The position numbers were made by a program, and so were the translations under genes. The notes beneath the pieces were generated by a model that was given only the letters and a program-made list of their open reading frames with translations, did no database searches and had not been told where the DNA came from. A DNA stretch of 64,000 nucleotides from Glandiceps talaboti (lineage: Eukaryota > Hemichordata > Enteropneusta > Spengelidae). The stretch covers positions 937,001 to 1,001,000 of the forward strand of contig NC_135552.1 of NCBI RefSeq assembly GCF_964340395.1, given 5' to 3'. The number at the start of each line of letters is the position of its first letter. Positions within the stretch are counted from its first letter, which is position 1. This document shows, in pieces, positions 56,865-64,000 of the stretch.

Positions 56865-57452
56865 ATGGATACTGGTATTGTGCTGCTCACCCTGGTCTAT
56901 GTCGTCATAGTATATGTCCGAAGCCTTGTACTGCTGAGAGTGGATGATAGAAGAATATTCCGATGTTTGGTATGGGTCCTGGATGCTGTATGCTGTCTAC
57001 TTCGCTCACTGGTCGAAAAGAGGAAGTTGGAAGGAAAAATTGCAATGTGTATCACCGTATGGATGCTGTGTTTGCTTCAGATGTTTGTTCGCTGTACAAT
57101 AGAGACTGTTCGAGAATGGAAGTCAATGGTTTGCGTATTGGTTCATCAATTTATCATGGTTTGGTCCCTGCGAGAACGTCGAAGGATGGTATATGAGATA
57201 AGTCGGTTTGCTATGTTTGTTCTTTCTGCTGCATTTGGGCCCGTTGTATGGGAATGGGGGCCATGGTGGCAATTTCGGCGCGGTACCTTTTTTGGCGGGA
57301 AGGTGGCGGCCCGGGTTGACAGGTTAGGATTTAGACGGTTTTGTCAGGAGGAAAGTTTGTCATTGGTTGTTCAAGTGGCACAGACTGTAATATTCCCCAT
57401 TTTCGAAAACATTAAGAACGCAAAATACATATCAAAATTTATCTACGAATAA
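56865..57452 (+). CDS. Intronless 195-aa putative membrane protein, unrecognised
   Basis: Single-exon ORF starting MDTGIVLLTLVYVVIVYVRS in good context (caaagATGG). Hydrophobic segments at about residues 4-24, 33-48, 59-77, 86-99 and 112-127 suggest four or five membrane spans separated by Arg/Lys-rich loops (EKRKLEGK, RERRRMV). A soluble tail follows (WEWGPWWQFRRG, then a basic segment and a C-terminus ending KNAKYISKFIYE). Trp, Val, Cys and Arg are over-represented. A TATA/CCAAT promoter lies just upstream and AATAAA overlaps the stop. It sits between a dead LINE and a satellite, so it could be a lineage-specific gene, a retrocopy or part of an unknown element. I cannot assign a family. Confidence 0.5.
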   Translation: MDTGIVLLTLVYVVIVYVRSLVLLRVDDRRIFRCLVWVLDAVCCLLRSLVEKRKLEGKIAMCITVWMLCLLQMFVRCTIETVREWKSMVCVLVHQFIMVWSLRERRRMVYEISRFAMFVLSAAFGPVVWEWGPWWQFRRGTFFGGKVAARVDRLGFRRFCQEESLSLVVQVAQTVIFPIFENIKNAKYISKFIYE

Positions 57453-57453
57453 A
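57448..57453 (+). terminator. AATAAA polyadenylation signal overlapping the stop codon
   Basis: gAATAAAat, with the TAA stop inside it. It would give an extremely short 3' UTR. A downstream T/GT-rich element is not obvious. Confidence 0.35.
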
Positions 57454-57699
57454 ATATACAAATCAAAATTTATCGACAAACAAATTTGAATAGATACGTC
57501 ATACATAGTCATGTACACAAAGTTGTTCTCGGGTACCCAGATTCCTATAAATTCAGCCACCTCCGGTATACACATTTCTTTCACAACCGAAACAATTGTA
57601 TTTTGCCATGTTCAAATGAAAAATCATTGATGTTTATATTAGACTATTTACGAAACACAAACTTGAAAACCATAATTGCCTATAACCACAGAAAACCAC

Positions 57700-57945
57700 T
57701 TCTATTTAGGGTCCCATACTAAAGTTACCCCAAAACTAGTAAACCAAATGTAAACTTAAAATAGGTTGTTCCTAGAAATACAGACTGTGCCACTTCTAAT
57801 TAGGGTTCCCATTCTAAAATTAACAACTTTCGCAAAAACTAGTTAACTAAATGTAAACTTAAAATAGATTGTTTCTAGAAATACTGACTGTGCCACTTCT
57901 AATTAGGGTTAAAGTTTTCGCAAAATCTAGTTAGTTAGTTTTTTT
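57700..57945 (+). repeat. Tandem repeat, about 120 bp, two to three units
   Basis: actgtgccacttctaattaggg recurs at 57784 and 57888 (a decayed first copy near 57697), with aactagt.aac.aaatgtaaacttaaaatag between. No gene. Confidence 0.8.
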
Positions 57946-58289
57946 CAAGAAATACAAAGTTGAATCGAAATATTTCTTTCATTAAAATGCTAATCATACA
58001 AAATTAAAACCCGTGTATTTTGCTCTGCAGCGCATATTTTTTTCATTCATGTTACAAATTTAAGAGTTATTTCCGTAAAGACATTCTTCTTTGAAGATGA
58101 TGAAAAAGATAAGTTTGTTTACAATATTACAAATATAGCTAATAACCACATAACAACCAACAATGTGAACCAAATTTATTTTTCGTTTTGTGATGGTCAC
58201 AACATTCATAAATTACAATACAAAATAATGTCACCGCTTCAGTTATACCCATGGTATAGTGATCAAATATATGTGTCTCAAAACCAAAT
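57946..58289. other. Unannotated A/T-rich stretch
   Basis: Lies between the 120-bp tandem repeat and the satellite. No supported feature. Confidence 0.3.
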
Positions 58290-60765
58290 TAAGGCTTATG
58301 ATCTCATCTTTTTGGTCAAAGATCTATCATTAGATTAAGATGTATTCTGGATGTGTTTATCTCATCAGTGATATGCAAATTAGGGCTAAAAAGACTCAAA
58401 CTAAAAGAAAGTCTATAACAAGATGATCCAATCAGTAATATACAAATTAGTGCCTAATAATATGTCTTTTTGGTCAAAATTCTATCATTAGATTAAGATG
58501 TATTCTTGATGTGTTTATCTCATTAGTGATATGCAAATTAGGGCTAAAAAGACTAAAACTAAGTCTATATTTACAAAGTCTATAACAAGATGATCCAATC
58601 AGTAATATGCAAATTAGTGCCTAATAACGTGTCTTTTTGGTCAAAAGTCTATCATTAGATTAAGATGTATTCTTGATGTGTTTATCTCATCAGTAATATG
58701 CAAATTAGTGCCTAATAATGTGTCTTTTTGGTCAAAAATCTATCATTAGATTTAGATGTACTCTTGATGTGTTTATCTCATCAGTGATATGCAAATTAGA
58801 GCTAAAAAGACTATATTTACAAAATGTCTAAGATAATCCAATCAGTAATATGCAAATTAGTGCCTAATAATGTGTCTTTTTGATCAAAAATCTATCATTA
58901 GATTAAGATGTATTCTGGATGTGTTTATCTCATCACTGATATGCAAATTAGGGCTAAGAAGGCTAAAAATAAAAGAAAGTCTATAACAAGATGATCCAAT
59001 CAGTAATATGCAAATTAGTGCCTAATAATATGTCTTTTTGGTCAAAATTCTATCATTAGATTCAGATGTATTCTTGATGTGTTTATCTCATCACTTATAT
59101 GCAAATTAGGGCTAAAAAGACTAACAATAAAATAGTCTATAACAAGATGATCCAATCAGTAATATGCAAATTAGTGCCTAATAATGAGTCTTTTTGATCA
59201 AAAATCTATCATTAAATTAAGATGTATTCTTGATGTGTTTATCTCATCAGTGATATGCAAATTAGGGCTAAAAAGACTAACAATAAAATAGTCTATAACA
59301 AGATGATCCAATCAGTAATATGCAAATTAGTGCCTAATAATGTGTCTTTTTGGTCAAAAGTCTATCATTAGATTAAGATGTATTCTTGATGTGTTTATCT
59401 CATCACTGATATGCAAATTAGGGCTAAAAAGACTAAAAATAAAATAGTCTATAACAAGATGATCCAATCAGTAATATGCAAATTAGTGCCTAATAATGTG
59501 TCTTTTTGGTCAAAAGTCTATCATTAGATTAAGATGTACTCTTGATGTGTTTATCTCATCACTGATATGCAAATTAGGGCTAAAAAGACTCAAACGAAAA
59601 GAAAGTCTATAACAAGATGATCCAATCAGTAATATGCAAATTAGTGCCTAATAATATGTCTTTTTGGTCAAAATTCTATCATTAGATTAAGATGTATTCT
59701 TGATGTGTTTATCTCATTAGTGATATGCAAATTAGGGCTAAAAAGACTAAAACTAAGTCTATATTTACAAAGTCTATAACAAGATGATCCAATCAGTAAT
59801 ATGCAAATTAGTGCCTAATAACGTGTCTTTTTGGTCAAAAGTCTATCATTAGATTAAGATGTATTCTTGATGTGTTTATCTCATCACTGATATGCAAATT
59901 AGGGCTAAAAAGACTCAAACTAAAAGAAAGTCTATAACAAGATGATCCAATCAGTAATATGCAAATTAGTGTCTAATAATGTGTCTTTTTGGTCAAAAGT
60001 CTATCATTAGATTAAGATGTACTCTTGATGTGTTTATCTCATCAGTGATATGCAAATTAGGGCTAAAAAGACTCAAACTAAAAGAAAGTCTATAACAAGA
60101 TGATCCAATCAGTAATATGCAAATTAGTGCCTAATAATATGTCTTTTTGGTCAAAATTCTATCATTAGATTAAGATGTAATTTTGATGTGTTTATCTCAT
60201 TAGTGATATGCAAATTAGGGCTACAAAGACTAAAACTAAAAGTCTATATTTATAAAGTCTATAACAAGATGATCCAATCAGTAATATGCAAATTAGTGCC
60301 TAATAACGTGTCTTGTGGTCAAAAGTCTATCATTAGATTAAGATGTATTCTTGATGTGTTTATCTCATCACTGATATGCAAATTAGGGCTAAAAAGACTC
60401 AAACTAAAAGAAAGTCTATAACAAGATGATCCAATCAGTAATATGCAAATTAGTGCCTAATAATATGTCTTTTTGGTCAAAATTCTATCATTAGATTAAG
60501 ATGTAATTTTGATGTGTTTATCTCATTAGTGATATGCAAATTAGGGCTATAAAGATTAAAACTAAGTCTATATTTACAAAAGGTCTATAACACGATCCAA
60601 TCAGTGATATGTAAATTATGATCTAAAAATGTCTTTTTGGTTGTCTATAATTAGATTAAGATGTATTCTTGATATGATAATTTCATCAGTGATATGCAAA
60701 TTAGGGCTAAAAAGACTACAACTAAAAATCTGTAATTACAAAAAGTCTATAACATGATGATCCCC
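58290..60765. repeat. Satellite array, about 157/168-bp units, about 14 copies
   Basis: Successive gatgatccaatcag sites fall at 58422, 58589, 58832, 58990, 59146, 59302, 59458, 59616, 59783, 59941, 60099, 60268 and 60425, giving two unit sizes (156-158 and 167-169). Each unit has two half-units with atatgcaaattag. The pair of sites at 58422/58589 recurs at 59616/59783, an offset of 1194 bp, so a higher-order duplication exists. The inverse strand reads gaccaaaaagacac..taatttgcatatcactgatg, the motif of the H1 right half. Confidence 0.92.
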
Positions 60766-60959
60766 GAGCACTGAGCAAGGACCATTAGTTTTTCACCATT
60801 AGAGTAGTTTTTGTGACTATTACAATGGGCTCAGACTTCCAATATCTGATTTCTTTCAAAACTGGCACAAAGGTGACATGTCATTCTGAAAATATGCCAT
60901 ATTTGTCATCAAAAATCAATATTTTCTGCATAATTAATCATAAAACAAGCTTTATTTTG

Positions 60960-61515
60960 AAACCTGGCCTTGAGCTCCCATGGACTATACGGGGAAGGTC
61001 TGCTGTAAAGTCTGTATGCATATGTCATAAGGTACATGTACATGTATGATATAGGGTATATACTTTTCTAGGCGAGAAGATTTTGGATAACCCTGCCCAT
61101 CTAGACTGGTTGATTTTATTTTAATTGTAGTTCAAAATATTGATATATTTTTCAAAATAATTCTTACAATTGCTAAAAGTAAGATTTCATTTCTCAAAAA
61201 ATTAATTATTTTTGATCAGTTTTTAGGTATTACATCATATGAACTACCGTCTGCATGTATTATAGACCTGTATAGTATGTATTTTGAGTGATACAGTTGG
61301 TATAAGAAAGAGTCAGACCATTTTTAGGGTGTGTAGTATGACAACAGTTTGGTTTTTGGGGGTTTCAACATAGCCTCCCTATGTCATTTCACAAAGAGTT
61401 GCCCACCTCATCCTGGGATATATGGTCATGTGAACAAAATTAATGAAAGTGGTTTATTTTGCCAATACTAGTTCAAAGAAGCACACTTTAGATAAATTTT
61501 CTTTGCCGGCCCTAC
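60960..61515. repeat. Left arm of long inverted repeat
   Basis: ggggaaggtctgctgtaaag, aaccctgcccatctagactg, gtcagtttttaggtatt-like, and gtgtagtatgacaacag all recur inverted in 61715-62195 with roughly three quarters identity by eye. The arms are separated by about 200 bp of (AAT)n-rich sequence. Confidence 0.8.
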
Positions 61516-61529
61516 TATTAAATTCTATC

Positions 61530-61690
61530 TTAATAACAATAATGATAATAATAATAATAATAACTTTAGGGTAATAATAATAACATATAATAAATAATCA
61601 CTAATAAGTAATAAGTACTAATATAATAAATACTAATGTATGATAAATACTAATATATAATAAATACTAATATATAGTAAATAAGCACAT
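61530..61690. repeat. (AAT)n-rich spacer of the inverted repeat
   Basis: ataataataataataataac, then repeated actaatatataataaat units. Confidence 0.9.
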
Positions 61691-61714
61691 AATTAGGCAC
61701 CAATGACTGTTAAT

Positions 61715-62195
61715 TTCTAATTCTCCTTTCATAATTAATTGCACTTAAAGTTGAAATAGTATTGGCATTATGGATTACTCTCATTAAACATGTTCATATG
61801 ACAGGACAACTCTGTGTGAAATGATACTAGGAGGCTTTGCTAAGATTACCAAGCCCTTACTGTTGTCATACTACATACCCAAAAATGGAGACACTTTCTA
61901 ATACCAACTTTATAGCACAAAATAGATACTCTACAGATCTATGATAGATACAGGCGGCAGTTTGTACGATGAAATAGCTAAAAACTGACCAAATTAATTG
62001 TCTTTTGGAAAATGAAATCTCACTTTTAAGAATTGTAATAATGTTTTGAAATTTATAGATTTATTCTAAGCTGCAACTGAAGCAAAATCTATCAGTCCAG
62101 CTGAGCAGGGTTTTCCAAAGTTTTCCAGCCCAGAAAAGTATACAAAAAAACACTGCTTTCCAGCAGACCTTTCCCACCTATGGGAGTTGTGCACC
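61715..62195. repeat. Right arm of long inverted repeat
   Basis: Contains ctgttgtcatactacatacc, ccaactttatagcac, agctaaaaactgacc, tcagtccagctgagcagggt and tttccagcagacctttccca, the inverse of the left arm. Followed by a C-run at 62193-62206. Confidence 0.8.
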
Positions 62196-62718
62196 CCCCC
62201 CCCCCCTCCCATATTACTTCTGCAAAAAAAAATTTAATTCTCTGAGATAGGACAAAAATACACATTTTGATAACACATACAAATTCTACCCACTTTATGC
62301 AACTTTAGTCAGTTATTATTTCATAATCAATTTAATAGTATAAAAATGTTTTTGCTTGACTTATTCTCATTGGCTTTTCTAACCATTGGGGTCGATTTTT
62401 CAGGGAGAAACAGTAGAACAATAAAAAATCAATTAATTATACTGTGTTTGCAAATTTATACACACAGTTCTTTCTTTATAGTGGTTTCCCAAACCTGGGC
62501 AAGTTTACCTTCGTCAAGATTTGATTTCTTCCTTTCACCCCATTTCATAAAAAAATATTGTCTACAAATTATAACCTTGAAAATTTAATATCAACCATAT
62601 GGGAGCACTTTGGTAAATGTAATTTATATTGAATGTATTTTTTCATTATTTTATTAAATAAAACACAATATATTAACCAAACTGTATTAATACAATTTAC
62701 ATGCAAGTTTATTTTCAG

Positions 62719-62757
62719 GAAGCCAGGCTCGACAAAGATGGACAAATGATGGAAAAT
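62719..62757 (+). CDS. Mini-exon 1 of a plus-strand host gene
   Basis: 39 nt between acceptor (agtttattttcag) and donor GTGAGT. Open in phase 0 as EARLDKDGQMMEN, a charged helical stretch. It joins in phase to 62939-62972. Upstream exons were not found; they may lie beyond the inverted repeat and satellite. Confidence 0.6.
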
Positions 62758-62938
62758 GTGAGTCAAAAAACTGTCTTTTTAATATTTAATATGTTTATAC
62801 ATTGAAAGTTAGATTTAGAAACTTTATTTCTATTTGATTGTCATGTCTGCAATATAAAATAAATTTAGAAAATAATATAATTGCATTGTGAGTCAATACT
62901 TCAATTCTTATACTATTTCTTAAATTTCTTTCTTTTAG

Positions 62939-62972
62939 CCTGTGGTGATAAGAAGACCCAAGACTGATCGAT
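62939..62972 (+). CDS. Mini-exon 2 of a plus-strand host gene
   Basis: 34 nt after a strong acceptor (aatttctttcttttag). Encodes PVVIRRPKTDR plus one base, then a weak donor GTATTT. With the next exon the codon across the junction is TTA (Leu), giving ..KTDR-LELLEEF... If instead unspliced, a TGA at 62978 would end the protein as ..TDRCI, an alternative C-terminus. Confidence 0.55.
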
Positions 62973-63071
62973 GTATTTGATTATTACGATACTGATGTGT
63001 ATTTTGCATTTATGTATATCTATTAAAATGTAATTTATGTATTGAAATGTATTTTTAAGTTATTTTATTAG

Positions 63072-63128
63072 TAGAACTTTTGGAGGAGTTTAGAAGAACA
63101 GAAAAACAGTTTCAGACATCAGCACCAA
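63072..63128 (+). CDS. Mini-exon 3 of a plus-strand host gene
   Basis: 57 nt between acceptor ttattttattag and donor GTAAGT. In the phase set by exon 2 it encodes ELLEEFRRTEKQFQTSAP plus one base, continuing a charged helix. The three exons together give 43 residues with no stop. Protein family not recognised. The gene would run on past 63.13 kb; no confident fourth exon is seen before the window ends. Confidence 0.6.
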
Positions 63129-64000
63129 GTAAGTTTTTTGAGTTTTTTTTAGTTTGTATGGCTGCATGAATGATTGCTCTTTTAACTATCCCACCTCACC
63201 CCTTCCAACATACGTACATCAAATACACTATCATTTTTGCGTCTCCGGCACCAATTGTCATATCTGCGCCATCATCTACCTCGCGTTTCGGTCCGCAGTC
63301 TTCGCTGCACATGATCATATATTACATATTGACATACACAAACAGCACTCCTCGATTTTTGTTATCCCTTTCCGTACGTCTGGTTTCTTGTGGATTTTGG
63401 TTTTCTCTGACTAGGTGGGTCTCTAGGGTTGATTACTTTGTTGTTTGGTTGGTTGGTCGGTTGGTCGGTTGGTTGGTTGGTTGGCAATGGTTCGTTGGTT
63501 AGTCCTTTGTAGGTTTTACATATTTTTCACTTGCTGTCTATGGCCTTAATCTCTCATACCAACACACATAAACCTCACAAACCTCCGCCGTGTCGCCGCC
63601 ATCTCTATTACTGCCGTGTCGCCATCTTTATTTGCCATCACCGTTGTGCGTCATATTCATTACAACAATACAATAAAGTCCCCCATTCATTTTAACTTTC
63701 TGTATGTATGTTTGTATGGTTTAGAGTTATAATGGCACATTCCATTACAACTCTTCATATTCGCAGTCAAGCATGTGCATGTATGTTAACCCTCTCCCCC
63801 CCCAAAAAAAAACCAAAAAGTATGTGTCCTTGTATGGTGATTCAAATTGGCAACAAAGAATTGCTTGGCAGCGATGACACCCCTAGCATTGACTAGATAA
63901 TATGGATTTTAGAGTAATCAATTTCCAATGCGGCCTAAATTCAACTGCATACAGAGCTCAGTAGAGCTATCAAACATTTAATCCTCTTTTTATCAGGGGG
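63129..64000. other. Presumed intron/unannotated, with (GGTT)n
   Basis: Contains a GGTT/GGTC microsatellite (63448-63485) and ends inside unannotated sequence. A possible acceptor tgcttggcag at 63869 precedes a short open stretch ending DDTPSID, too weak to call. Confidence 0.3.

Noticed and set aside
56963-57196. 78-codon ORF in another frame of the 195-codon ORF
   Set aside because: Shadow frame with no start context or independent signal.
60188-60421. ORFs in the satellite array
   Set aside because: They are open only because the repeat unit happens to lack a stop in one frame; unit lengths are not multiples of three.
63869-63896. Fourth exon of the plus-strand gene ending DDTPSID
   Set aside because: The phase from exon 3 does not give this frame and the acceptor is weak; the open stretch is too short to judge.

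Overview
This is a metazoan (eukaryotic, animal) window that is mostly mobile-element sequence, with a few pieces of host genes. The base composition is AT-rich. The word acatgtacatgta recurs, and there are long (CA)n tracts, tRNA-derived SINEs, Penelope-like and CR1/jockey-type retrotransposons and splice-site-flanked mini-exons. There are no operons, ribosome binding sites or bacterial gene packing. The texture resembles marine invertebrate genomes (amphioxus, hemichordate or mollusc type), but the species cannot be fixed from the sequence alone.

Host genes. (1) A minus-strand gene with a promoter-like block and first coding exon at about 46.85-47.05 kb, a 32-nt exon at 24.96 kb and an exon at 21.05-21.15 kb that encodes the start of a PH domain of the OSBPL9/10/11 type. 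The 24.96 and 21.1 kb exons join in phase. The link to exon 1 is phase-compatible but inferred. The rest of the gene would lie beyond the transposon-filled intron toward or past the left edge. (2) An intronless 195-codon ORF at 56865-57452 (+), with an inverted CCAAT box and a TATA box upstream and an AATAAA overlapping its stop. It encodes an unrecognised basic, Trp-rich protein with several membrane segments. (3) Three phase-compatible small exons at 62.72-63.13 kb (+) from an unrecognised gene. (4) Three weaker candidate minus-strand exons at 30.6, 32.4 and 34.2 kb.

Mobile elements. 0-5 kb: a CAGAGG-type TIR element, then a dead LINE split by a CAGGG..CCCTG element that carries a second, diverged CAGAGG copy. 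5.4-12.2 kb: copies of repeat family H1, one split by a hAT-like element and one by a 3.4-kb LINE (7.57-10.98 kb). 13.6-14.7 kb: family H2. 16.1-20.9 kb: one LINE split first by a pogo-like element and then by a CAGGG..CCCTG element that itself contains a full H1 copy. 21.9-24.5 kb: a LINE remnant split by a TTAA-flanked element. 25.2-32.4 kb: family H4 and an H1 copy broken by three elements. 37.3-41 kb: a TIR pair enclosing a Penelope-like element with flanking direct repeats, a SINE inserted in it, and family H3. 41.1-44 kb: a TA-flanked element with a piggyBac-like element inside. 44.3-45.3 kb: a CAGTG..CCCTG element inside H2. 48.7-51.5 kb: a giant near-palindrome with minisatellite arms around a TIR element. 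53.2-56.4 kb: another dead LINE. 58.3-60.8 kb: a satellite of about 157/168 bp. 61.0-62.2 kb: a long inverted repeat.

Two themes stand out. Several insertions can be dated relative to one another because the interrupted LINE reading frame is restored exactly when the element plus one target-site copy is ignored. Four unrelated repeat families (H1-H4) share one layout: a left inverted motif, tandem core repeats, a microsatellite and a terminal motif that is a hairpin in H1-H3. This is the layout of Helentron-derived (HINE/DINE/pearl-like) elements. No rRNA, functional tRNA gene or CRISPR array was seen.
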